Under the pieces are notes generated by a model that did no database searches, was not told where the DNA came from, and saw nothing but the letters and a program-made list of their open reading frames with translations. From Anomaloglossus baeobatrachus (Eukaryota; Chordata; Amphibia; Anura; Aromobatidae), in NCBI RefSeq assembly GCF_048569485.1, contig NC_134353.1, positions 530,689,008 to 530,753,007 of the forward strand: DNA of 64,000 bases, given 5' to 3'. Positions within the stretch are counted from its first letter, which is position 1. The number at the start of each line of letters is the position of its first letter. Below, one piece after another: positions 8,709-20,700 of the stretch. A program made the position numbers and the translations under genes.

Positions 8709-11700
8709 CTGTAAGGAGAAGAAATGTTATGTTTCCAGTACACAGATGATGCCTAGCATAAGACTCAAGGGAGTGTCATTACCTCTGCACCCTCAGTTTC
8801 TCCACCAGCATCTTCTCTGGAGCCTTTTGTCCACTCCACCCACTTGTTGTATATGTTCTCTTGAGCATCATGGATCTTCTGATTTGCATTATTTATGTTC
8901 TTTCTTGCATATTCAATCTGAAAAGTTGTATATAAGCAGGTGAGGTTATATGCACTACATTTGGCTTATTCAGGTACCCTGAAATATCCTCAATATCAGA
9001 GCCAGAACCAAGACTATTATGCTTGTCAGGCAAGTGTTTGTCAAATTTCAGAAATCTATAGCACTCATGAAAATAAGCAATGTTGTAATATCTTAGACCA
9101 CGGGTGGGCAATTCATTTTCCCATGGGGGCCACATGAGAAATTGGGATGGTTTTTGAGGGTCAGACTAATGATTAACTCTGATAGAAAAAACAAAAACAC
9201 ACACCCAGTATAATACAGGTGTATATAGGGGTGAAGTATTATACTACACCCCTATATACACACACACGTATTATACTACACCCCTATAAAACTACACCAC
9301 TACACCCGCCCCCCATATACCACACCTGTAAAACTACATTCTCATATCCTACACCACAAATATTTGTCAACAGTTATCCCCCCCTCCCCCCATTGTCCCC
9401 ACAGGTTACTAATAACCACTCACCTCTTTTTGTCCCCTCCTCAGGCACCTCCGTACAAGCCCCCCGCTGAGCAGCTTCTTTCACATGCCCAGGCTGCGCC
9501 GATGCTGTACTCCTAGGAGCCGCTGCTTCTCTCCGTACAGGCCCCGCCGCTTCAGCTTCTCATGCCGGGCGGGAACTTTTCAACTGACACACGCACGCCG
9601 TACTGATGATATCAGGGCGCGTGCGTGTCATAGAAAAGTGTCGGGCAGGGTACAGAGGAGAGATTCCTGCGTTCCGCTCTTACACTGTGTAGCGCTGCAG
9701 GATCTGTCCTGTTCCCTGCCCAGCACGCAGCATGTGATGAGGGCAATCTGACCACAGGCCTCCCGGAGCCTGTAGCTCTGGACAACAGGTCAGATTGCCC
9801 TCATCACTGACCGGCAAGCAAGGACGCCCTGAACCATTATCAAATTTCATAGTGTTAAAAACAAAAACCATATTCAGTGAGGAATTTCCCATTACAGAGG
9901 GGATCTCCTTAGGAACAACTGCAATCTCTTAAGCTGATCTGCAAGATTCAGCCAGACAGCATTCATATGAAAGCCAACCTATACACTGAAAATTTAGGAC
10001 TGGTTTTTGGTTACATTTTAGTGCAAGATCTCTAATCTGCAAAGTTTTCCAGATAAGAATCAATTTGTTAAACTCAAGAAGTGTCAAATTACAAGTAAAA
10101 ACAAACCACACGGCACCTTTTAGCAGAGAAAGGCAAGTGTGAATAGATACAAGCTGCTGTGTGTATAAGTGGGGCAATTCAAAAGATGCAAGAGTAGAGG
10201 CCTTTAATATTTGCACCAACCTTTTATGAATCACCCCTTGTACAGAATACAGAAGCACTGGTGGAGAGGGTTTTAATTGAGACTTCCCTACATTAGGCTG
10301 ATAGCAATGCTTAGTCAAAGGTTTCAATAAATGCTGAATCCCATTTAAAAGGGGAGGGATGCCCACAGTAAACATTAAATCTTGGAACGTTAAATTCTGC
10401 AATTGGATAATAAACCTGCACTGAAACCTTATAGGTGCGCTGTTGCAATATTCTGTAGTGGCGGTCTTCTAATGTAGAGCTGCTTTACTGGGTGGGAGAA
10501 GCACAAGTCACTGAGTGCACAGACTAAACAGACCAGAGGAGAGTTTCTACCTCAGTCCTGAGCTTGGCCATCATGGACATTGTCACCTCTCCAGTTCTGA
10601 GATCCTCAGACTGGTAAGAAGTTATTAGATGTTCAGAAAGCAGCATCTACAAGACCCAGCTGTTGTCAGTTATGGGCACCTTGCACCTCTCCCACTGCCC
10701 CAGGGCTGAGAGCTGTGGTCTGTGCAGACTATGAACTGGAACACTCTGCAATGGTTAGACATAGCCATGATTGGATGATACACCACAATTGAGATACCAC
10801 AGGATCATTTTAAAACATTCAATTGGCCCTTATGCCAAGATCTGTTGATTCAAGTGTACTTTTGTAGGACAAGTACATTAAACCATTTGTAGACATTTAA
10901 TCTGAGGCATTTGATTGGCTCTAGGTTGTACCAGAAAAGGTCACCTTGTGGCTGATGGGCTACCATGAATATGTTAGTGTACCAAGTACACACATTTTAT
11001 GATTCTATTCCATGTAGCAGCAATGGAGCCTAACCTTAATGTAGATGATTTCAGTACATTTGAATTACATGTACTAACCAGGTCAATGGTGTTCTGGAGC
11101 TGAGCAATGGCTTCTTGACTCCTGCATTTGGCATCCTTCACCCTGGTCAGGGCCTGTTGATAAGCACGCCTGCGGGCCTTAGTAGAGAGGGATCCCAGGC
11201 GCACGTAGTAGCCAGGCTTATCTTGGGACAGCTCAATGCCTTGTGTTTCAGCTGTGTCCTTCGCTATAAAGAAATTTGTAATGCCCAGATATTAACAGCT
11301 TAGCTGGATGAACAAAATGCAGAAACATTAAGATTGTGGTGAGAGAAGCAGCATGAAGCTGAGGCAGCCTCCTGTGATCTCACTGCATTTCTGGTGAGGT
11401 CTAAAATGTGATATTAGCCAAATCTAGGGCATTTTAGTTGGGAAGTTGGTTAAATTGGCAGTGACAGACCAGCCTTTCAAAAGGTCACAAGAAAGGCTGT
11501 GCCCATTTATAAAAATGGAAATTACCCTTTAGTCAGGCTAGTTTTTTTGGACTGAAACCAACAACTCTCACGTACCCTGTCCACAAAGGTAGGCAAGTTT
11601 CCCAGGCTGGGTCACCATTGGCTTGCTAGGTTTTGCTTACCTTGCTCTTCATCTGTTTGTGGCAGGTATTGTTCCAGAAGACATTCAGACCTAGTTAGTG

Positions 11701-14700
11701 CAGAGTCCACACGGTCGCTTATGATCTGCACTACACGGCTTCCCAGAACAGTATTAATGCTGCCATTTACAACAGCCTTAGTCATCTCCACACTCTCCTG
11801 CACAGCTCCCTTGGTTTTATCCACTACTCCTGTGATACTATGGATAACAGCATCTCTGGCACCAACAACTGCTTCTGAGGCATTAGCCACAACCTAAAAT
11901 GTACAAGATGACACCTCTAAAATGACAGTAGGTAAAGTTTAAGGGGGGGGGGGTGTTGTCCACTAAGACTGCCCCTTTGCCCCTGTAAAAATAAGCCTAT
12001 ACCCCATTGGTGAAGTTGCAGAGATGTCAAAAGCCACATTCCCAGGGCCATGACATGTGGAACCCGCGACCAATAAGCACCCAGTGGCTCCCCAACTGGA
12101 CATTTCAGCAGGATGTGAGTGCTGTGCTGACTTCCTGCTCAAAAATGTCCAAAGGTGGGGAGAAGGAAGCCAGTGGGTCATCATGAGGAGCCTGGAGAAG
12201 AGTATAGGCACATTTATTTATGTGAGCAAACAAGGGGACTGAGATGGGGGTTGTTTAAGTAGTTGACACCTTCTTTAAGGCTCTACATGACTTCAGTAGC
12301 TTACCTTTTCAGAAGACTGATACAGAATAGGCAACCTTTCTTCAATTTTATCAAGTCCAACGCAGGCAATATTGTTTGCCAGAGCAACTGGGAAGGGAGA
12401 GGGGAAAAGAAAAAAGTTACATCTACATATTGATGACAGCAGAGTTCTGGCAAATACTGGCAAGGTGCTATGCATACTTCTGATGCTAGGAGAGAATGGA
12501 CTGTAGGTTACAAGATACAGCCCTTCCATGATACAGGCCTTGTTTATGTTTCTAGTGTGAAGAATAAAGGTGAGTGAATCAGGCAAATTTGGAATTTGTG
12601 TGGCATCTCCTGGGAAATATGCCGAGAAGATATTCTATTTGAATTTAGGCGATGTACACATGCTGAATCTGGGTGGTGACCAAAAAAAAAAAAAAGCCTG
12701 TGAGTACAAAATGCAAACTGGGGTTCAAAAATAGAAATAAAAATGAGTATGCTATACTTACCAAGTCACTGGTGTGGCTGTAACTGCTCCCGTGGCCTCA
12801 TTCACTTCTGAGGCTACTCATAACCTTCATTTACATATGCACTGCTTCCCCTGCCCACTGGTGTGGTTGCAGTCAGAAACCCCCCCCCCCCTCCACTTAG
12901 TGACTGACACTTTCAGTTACTGACCAGGTCTATTGCACAGTAAAAACATAGGGTCCCCCTAGCACAGAAAACTTATGGCTACAACCTTTAGCCATGTGCT
13001 TATCTTTGCTGTGTTTCGAAATAGAAAGAACTGCTGTTAAAATAAAAACCCAACACATGTGCAGTCCCTCCCAATTTTGATACCCAAGAGCCCAGCAGCT
13101 AGGGGCTGGTATGCTCAGGCTGGGGAGAGTCATGCTTATTGGGCTCTGCCCAGGCTACAAATCCTACAGCTGCCCAGGATAGCTGACACTTCACCTGTCT
13201 CTTCCTGATTGCCCCGAGAGGGCAGTTGGGGTAATTGGGAGGGGGTGTAGTGAGTGTCAGCTCACAGCTGCCACTAAGACTTAAATTAGTAATGGGAGGC
13301 ATCTGACACCCCCCCCCCCTCCTACATTACTAATCTGTAAGTGAGAAGAAATAAAAACCAAAGAGCTTTGGGTGGTTAACTTTACCTCAGGTTACTTCAG
13401 TGATCTCACCTGAGTTAATTGAGGTCTGGTTACCTGCGGTCACAGGTGGAAGGCAGTGGGAACCTCCAGCTGTAGCTGCGGTTAACCAGAGTGACGTCAC
13501 AACTGATCGCGTGGCTCACTCAAGCCTGGCTAAAACTCAGTGGGCAGTCATGTTCCATGACTGCACACCAACTTGAGATTAAATTGCCCCTCCCCACCTC
13601 CAGTGTTTTTCCTGTCCCTTCAGGAGCCAGTTGCATGACAGGTGCTCCTAGCGTGAAGCAAATTTATCCTTTGGAATTTAAGCAGATTCAAGGATCACAG
13701 TCTCAGCCTTCTTGTCATGTGACCCAGGGACACCACCTCTTTAAGAAAGGTCCCTCAGCCTTCAATTGCTATGAGAACGGGCTCGGGGGAATCTCCACCC
13801 TCCTTTCTCCCTGCCAAGCAGTCCGGTGCTAACAAGTGAATGAGGTCCCTCTGCCATCAGAGCACCATCTTTAATGATGTGGTATCATGGGCAGGACTAC
13901 CACTTTCCATAGAGGGCTCTTGGCATTGGAAAATAAAATAGCGAAGACTGAGAGGGGGGGGTCACTTCTTGATAAGCCTAATAATTTAGACCAAACTTAA
14001 AACTACACCTTAAAGTGTTCATTATTCAGTGATCTGTTAATCACTTATTAAAAAACGTGAAATATAAGATACATATGCTACTTGGCCAAGCTCAAATGGA
14101 CTAATGCAGTATGTGCGGCACAACAAACATACCATACATACTATCATCTTATGGTTGGACAGAGCCCCAAATTTCTCACAAAGGAGTCCCCTTCTGGAGA
14201 AATAATTGGATTTATTGTAATGGGACAAAATTGTAAAACCAAACCTTTTATAGTAGCTCAGGATCTCACTATTCACATTAAATGGGTCCCATCAAAGAAA
14301 AAGGAATGGTCTTACTGTAATTAACTGGGTACAAAATATAAGCTGAGGCTTCTTCTTGGTTATCACAATTTGACTTATACCAAATGCAGCCTTTTATATT
14401 GCTTGATCAATATGCATCCTAATATCCTAATCTATGCCCTGTCAGGAACAGAAATACAGACAGGATGCAGAGCATCTATTTAAGAAGACTTCCCCTGATG
14501 AGTAGTTATAATGAAACGCGTTGGGTGGATGCATCTTGATCAAGCAATATAAAGAAAGGCTGCATTTGGCATGTATTAATCAAATTGTGATAATACAAGA
14601 GGATGCCTCATCTGGTGGCAGAGAGCTCCATAGTCTACCTCAGGCTCACAAGAAAATCCAGGGTCTCTCTGCTCTCAAATGGAGAATCACTGGGATTAGA

Positions 14701-17700
14701 AGAGACCCTTGTTCCTCTAGATGTCCCCTGGTCACCATTGAAGGCTGTGTATATCTCTACACTAGTGACAATTATACGCTAATGGAGTATAGTCCATTCA
14801 GAATTCCTGCTGATGTTTCCCACAAGTGTGTGCATACAGGAGCGTGCACATGGGACCTGGAGAGCGAGTGCCGTAACTGACAGTAACAAGCCCCCACTGT
14901 TAGTGACAGCTGTTAAGACAGAGCTGTCACCGTGTACATGTCAGTCTGTAGGCATGGACCCCAACTTATGCTGTATGTCATAGGGGTGTTGCCAACCGCG
15001 GAGGCTGCCGCTGCTGAATTGTCACAAAGGAAGGCTACCAACCATATAGCAATACATTGTGAAGATTAGCTCAGGTAGGCATAGGCAAGGTCACAGGACG
15101 ATACAGTATCTCCATAAAAAATCCCAGCCGGTTATGAAAAACCTGTCATAAACGGCAAACAGACATAACAGGCCTCTCCTGGCTTACAGCAAAAAACAGC
15201 ACAACCACATACCGTGGGCTTCCAGTCCGATATGGTCTCTATTGGAAGTGTGGCGCCTGTACACACTGGCTCCTGCCAGGGAACAAAACTTGCTGTGGCT
15301 CCTTCCAAGAACCCAGAGACACTCTGCAGACTCCTGTCTGTCCCTCCACTCCAGGAGAGCTTTGGTCCAGTAGCCACAGCACTAACTAGCCTAGCTTGCA
15401 CACTACTTCCAGCCTAAACCCAGACTGAATTCCAGAGCCCCGTGTTCAGCCTCCACACAGGCTGATACATCCAGAGCTCCCTGCTCTGTTCTCACTCTGC
15501 AGAACACACACACTGAGTCTCCTAATCAGACTGGACACACCCACAGGAGGAGGTCTGATTCTCCACACCTGCACAGCACACTGGGCTTATTAAAGGGAAC
15601 CTGGCCCTTTATATGCAGAAATAAGCCTTTGTGGAACTACAAGTCCCATAGCAACCTCTTCAGTGTAATATCGCAGCGACCCTCACTGCGACATATAGCG
15701 ACCATTTACCATATTGGTGGTCGCTACCTCACAACATATGCACATTTGTAACTCGCATGCAGCAATCCATAGATCGAAGCAGAGACCTTGCCATCTATGC
15801 CCCACACAAGGAGTCTCCGACACTCGGCCCGCAGGCCATATCTGCTCTCTGCACAGGGAACACTCCGTATGGAGTTTAGGAGCTACCTAATGATGCAGAT
15901 GACATTCACGAAGATCACTCACCACAGGAAATCAAGGGTACTGGTCCTGGAGGCTTCGTCAGAACACCCACAGGTCCCGCAGAAGTCGTGGAGCCACAAG
16001 ATGATTTGCCCTTCTGGCTATTGAGGCCGGGCAGGTCTGTTTCACTTAGAACGGTGACTGTTCATATGGCTATGCTGCTGGCGCTCCAGAGAGTGCTGCC
16101 GCCTTTCTGAAGCCATCCTGGGATGTAGGCATGAGCACCCGTGCTGCTCCTCTACCTTCCGGTCCCATAAAAGGTGCGCCCCTCCCCCCCCCCCCCGTTT
16201 CAATGCGCCCAGCGGTGTCCAGACGGCAGGCACCTGCCCTGAAACACCACCGCTGCTGCATGGGCGCTGCCATCCCCTTCAGTAGACATCACGCAAGCAC
16301 GCCTCCAGTACCCTGCATGCCCTGTGCGCGTCCCAGAGTGCGCCACATTCGGAAATCCTAGGCAGCAGGGGAGCGCAAGGGTGGTGGGGGGGGGAGGGAA
16401 GTGGCAGTCCGGAACCCCTGATAGGCACTGCCGCAACCCCCCCCCCCGGACACCAGGTTCCCCAAGGGCTGGTGGATGGCGCAGGACTCACCCTGCTTTT
16501 CCGGACACCGGACAGGGCTGGGTAATTACAGCTTCTGTACTTCAAACTTCTTACTTCAACCGCCGTATTCCAGAACAAGGTCTCCCATCAAGGACAGGAA
16601 ACCAACTGACGAAGGGGAGAGGTACTGCCCTTTTATTTCAGAATGGTTTCCTGTCCTCGCTGGGCGGATCCCTCTCTCACGTGGTGCTGTCATGGTTGAG
16701 GGGAAAAGAAGGCATATTCAAAATAGGTAATGAGTGGCTTGGAAGTGAATGAGTGACTGTGGGAGCTTACAGCTGCACCAGTGACAAGGCAAGTATAAAG
16801 ATTTGCTCCTACCCCTTTGTGCCAGATTCTGGTCCCAATAGACTAGGAAAAGGCAACTGGCCAGATCCAGGCATCAATCACTGGCCACCGAGTCGGCAGG
16901 GGATTGATCTGCAAGTCCTCCCATCACTAATTAGAAACTCTGCTACAAAATGCAAAGAAACATGCAGCTTCTGTAGTCATCACAATAATGCAATAGAAAA
17001 AACTGCAAATATAGCCACAGTAAGAATGAAGTCTCAGACCATACTGGGGAAGGAAATGCATGTAATATTGGTACCAAAACTGTGGTAAAATAATGCAGTG
17101 TGAGCATGTAGCCTTAATGTCTTGAACCCACAATGCTCCACTATCCAGACCCTCATCTCTGGACAATTGCAGCAGGAAATCCCATTTCTGTGAAAGGCTC
17201 AGGGTTACTAGAAGCAGTGAGGATTGGAAAGTAGACTATTCCTCTGCACCATAAAAGGCTGAAAAAAGACAAAAACACCAAACAACCCACAAGTCTGCAT
17301 TCTGGAAAATACAGATTTGTACGTTTCAGTACTCCACTTCCAGATGAATTTGCTGATCTTCAGGACAAGTTGCCTTGCAACAACCCACCAAGCATTCGGT
17401 GTGCAGATTACCACAGAATGACATGTTTGACAGTGACCACCATCGAGATGCTAAACCTACTTTGAGGCTCGAGTTTCTGCAGGATTGGCATGGCGCTGGT
17501 GATGGCCACAGAAGTGATGCTCTTCACACTTTTCTCTGCGACGTCACATACAGACTTCAGGTAGGGATGGTTGTCTTTAGTGGTCACGTAGGTGGAGGAC
17601 ACCATGTCATATGTAGAGCTCACAAATGGGAGGTTTATCAACCTTACCACCACATTCTACACAAGAAAAAAAGAACAAATCACTTGTACAGTCTGGTAAT

Positions 17701-20700
17701 TCCATTCAAAATAAATTTCATTAAAATTAATTCTTCCATGAACTAGATTAAATCCCCAGGGTCAGACTAATCAGTTTAGTCTCCATTTTACAACAACATG
17801 GCATGCTGCAATGATCACTGGATCCTAAAGATGCACCTAGGAAAAGGCATTACTTCTATAGCAATAAATGCTTACCAATAACAATCTTACCCAATTTCCA
17901 TTGCCGCATCCATCCCCTCCTCAAGAATAAAACCTCTAAGGCTACATGCGCACGCTGCTTCTTTTTCGTGTTCACAAACTGCAGCCAAAACTGCACCTTG
18001 TCAGAGAGAGCCTGGAAATGTCACAAAAAATGTAGGTGCTTTTTTGCTGCTTTTTTGGTGCGTTTTTGGCTGCAGTTTTGTCGACAATTGTTTCATGAAT
18101 TTTTCAGTTCAAACAAGCCCATAAAGCTTGTTGAATTGGAAAAAAAAAAAATTAGAAATAAAATTAAAAAAAACGGCGTGCGGTCCCCCCCCAATTTTAA
18201 TGCCAGCCAGATAAAGCCATACGGCTGAAGGCTGGTATTCTCAGGATGGGGAGCCCCACGTTATGGGGAGCCCCCCAGCCTAACAATATCAGTCAGCAGC
18301 CGCCCAGAATTGCCGCATACATTATATGCGACAGTTCTGGGGCTGTACCCGGCTCTTCCCGATTTACTCTGGTGCGTTGGCAAATCGGGGTAATAAGGAG
18401 TTATTGGCAGCCCATAGCTGCCAATAAGTCCTAGATTAATCATGTCAGGCGTCTATGAGACACCCTCCATGATTAATCTGTAAATTACAGTAAATAAACA
18501 CACACACCCGAAAAATCCTTTATTAGAAATAAAAAACACAAACACATTCCCTCATTACCAGTTTATTAACCCCGACAAAGCCCTCCATGTCCGGCGTAAT
18601 CCAGCATGCTCCAGCGTCGCTTCCAGCAGTGCTGCATGGAGGTGACCGGAGCAGCAGCAGACACCGCCACTCCTGTCACCTCCATGCAGCTAATGAAGAC
18701 AGCCGCGCGATCAGCTGAGCTGTCACCGAGGTTACCCGCGGCCACCGCCGAATCCAGCGGTGGCCGCGAGTAACCTCTGACAGCTCAGCTGATCGCGCGG
18801 CAGGAGCGTGGAGCCGGCCGGCGGCAGGAGCGTGGAGCCGGCCGGCGGCAGGAGCGTGGAGCCGGCCGGCGGCAGGAGCGTGGAGCCGGCCGGCGGCAGG
18901 AGCGTGGAGCCGGCCGGCGGCAGGAGCGTGGAGCCGGCCGGCGGCAGGAGCGTGGAGCCGGCCGGCGGCAGGAGCGTGGAGCCCGGGACTTTCAGCGGCG
19001 GCGGTGAGAGGGGTCCATCATCTCCCCTGTGCGGGGACCGCAGTACTTCGGGGAACACAGGGAGGACGGGACTACCAGCGGCGGCAGCAGCAAGAGGGAA
19101 AAAATCAATGTTTTCAGCTGCCAATGTCCATCCCCCTCTCGCTGCCGCTGCTGATAGTCCCCGTCCTCCACATCATCTCCCCTGGGGACAGCGGTACTTC
19201 GGGGAACACGTGGAGGACGGGACGGGACCACTTGCCTGACCTCACTTCCTGACAAATCACCTGCGTTTTTGCTAGCAAAAACGCAGGTAAAATGCACCAC
19301 TTTTGATTAGCATGCATTTTTCCTGCGTTTTTGATGTCCTCATTGATTTCAATGGGTGACAAATGTTGACAAAAACGCAGGAAGAATGAACATGGTGCAT
19401 TTTTTTTGTCACAAACTTTGAAAAAAAAAACGCTGACAAACTGCAATGTGCGCATGACAAATCTGACTTCTCAGAGACTTTGCTGGGAAGTCAGATGTCA
19501 GAAAGTTCTGCTGACAAAACTGCAGCAAAAAAGCAGGAAAAAAAAGCAGCGTGCGCATGTAGCCTAATTATGCTGGATCACAGGAGTGCGGGACCTGAAG
19601 GCCACTAACAGGGTAAAGCATATGGACTGAAGGCAACAGATCAGACAGGTTTGGGGAGAGGTGGGAACCATCTCTTGGGATTGTGCACTGGATGTCACAG
19701 CCAGGTTCCCATGATACCAAGTGACCACTGATGAATCCACTGCCAGATTACTTAACTGTGGACAGCAGTCTGATCATTGGAGTTCACACTGGGGATTGCT
19801 GTGCAGCCGTGTCCTGCAATCAGACAGGGTTCAACTGAGGGCTGCCTGCTGCTCAATTAACTGAGCTGAACCATTGCTGGATTGCAGGACAAAGCACCAG
19901 AGCAGTCCGGTCATGGGACTACATCAGGATGAGTTGTGTTACATCTAATGAATGTGCCATGTCTGGGTTGGCTGCAGGTTAGTATTTTTAGGCTGTTATG
20001 GGGCAATATCCACAGACCTTCTGAAACTGAATAACCAGCAGTCAGCTTTACCATGGATTGGTTAGAAAAAAAAAGAATATAAAAAGAAATACAGCACTTT
20101 TTTTAATTTAAATAAATTGGGTGGATCTTTATTTTTCATAAACAGCCACAGTAAGGCTGCTTTCACACTACGTCTTTTTAACATGCGTCCTGAAATTATT
20201 CCCCCCCCCCGCAAAAACAGATCCAGTGCAAATATGTTTTCACTTCAGTGCATTTGCAATGGACTCGCGTCCACATGCATTTGCGTGCGTTATAGTGAGG
20301 ATCCAGCGACTTGCAGTTTAACTTTTTTCAAAAACGCTACTTGTAGCATTTTTGAGCTGCGTCCAAATACTGCAAATCGCTGGATCCTGACTAAACAGCA
20401 CGCAAACGCATGTGAACGCTGGCATGCTGATACAGGATCCTGCTTGAGCATGCCCAGAAACCAGCCTGGCGTGATCAGTCTCTCTCCCCCTCCCCCCTCC
20501 TTAGAGCGGTGGACGCTCGTAACCAAGATAAATATCGGGTAACCAAGCAAAGCGCTTCTTAGTTACCCGATGTTAACCTTGGTTACAGCTTACTGCAGTT
20601 GTCAGATGCCGGCTCCCAGTCCATCACGTTCAGTTCCCCTCACTCCCGATCACATGACTTCAATGCCCGCCCATAAACTTCAAGTGACAGGATCCTGGAA

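Larger units (their letters stand above)
12388..17460 (-). other. Large plin2 copy A intron, repeat-filled
   Basis: The intron holds a dispersed repeat at about 12970-13360, a hammerhead-like stem-loop at 14361-14592, and a DIRS terminal fragment near 16590-16700 with CpG-rich sequence before it. The rest (13.4-14.0 kb, 14.6-16.0 kb, 16.7-17.4 kb) shows nothing recognisable. Confidence 0.6.
3797..18076. repeat. Duplicated block, copy A (segmental duplication carrying plin2)
   Basis: This stretch is matched in the same orientation by 51448-64000. The offset is about 47.65 kb at the left edge and 45.92 kb through the gene; the change is accounted for by two insertions private to A (4278-5710 and 5730-6829) and one private to B (51713-52537). 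Outside these the copies differ by scattered single substitutions and homopolymer or short-repeat length changes. Coding exons 3-8 of plin2 read identically. The right limit given is only where copy B meets the window end; the true block may be longer. It is either a recent tandem duplication or two haplotypes placed in series by an assembler. Confidence 0.9.
17940..19564. mobile_element. Harbinger-type MITE 1 (TAA target duplication), 1.6 kb
   Basis: Terminal inverted repeats GGCTACATGCGCACGCTGC (left) and GCAGCGTGCGCATGTAGCC (right) are exact mirrors, flanked by TAA at 17937-17939 and 19565-19567. The three-base TAA/TTA target fits PIF/Harbinger. The interior holds the dispersed repeat at 18160-18560 and a 24-bp minisatellite. 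No transposase. Copy B starts the same element at 63864, so insertion predates the duplication. Confidence 0.8.

Noticed and set aside
10556-10609. A possible extra plin2 exon on the minus strand (acceptor TTACCAG, then [10 protein letters not shown]..., donor GTAGAA).
   Set aside because: The flanking exons at 11079-11263 and 8783-8917 join in phase and match PLIN2 without a gap, so an insert here is not needed.
18799-18985. CRISPR-like array.
   Set aside because: Units abut directly without spacers, and the genome is that of a vertebrate.
18808-19124. Repetitive EPAGGRSV open frame on the plus strand and its minus-strand partner.
   Set aside because: By-product of a 24-bp minisatellite inside a MITE.
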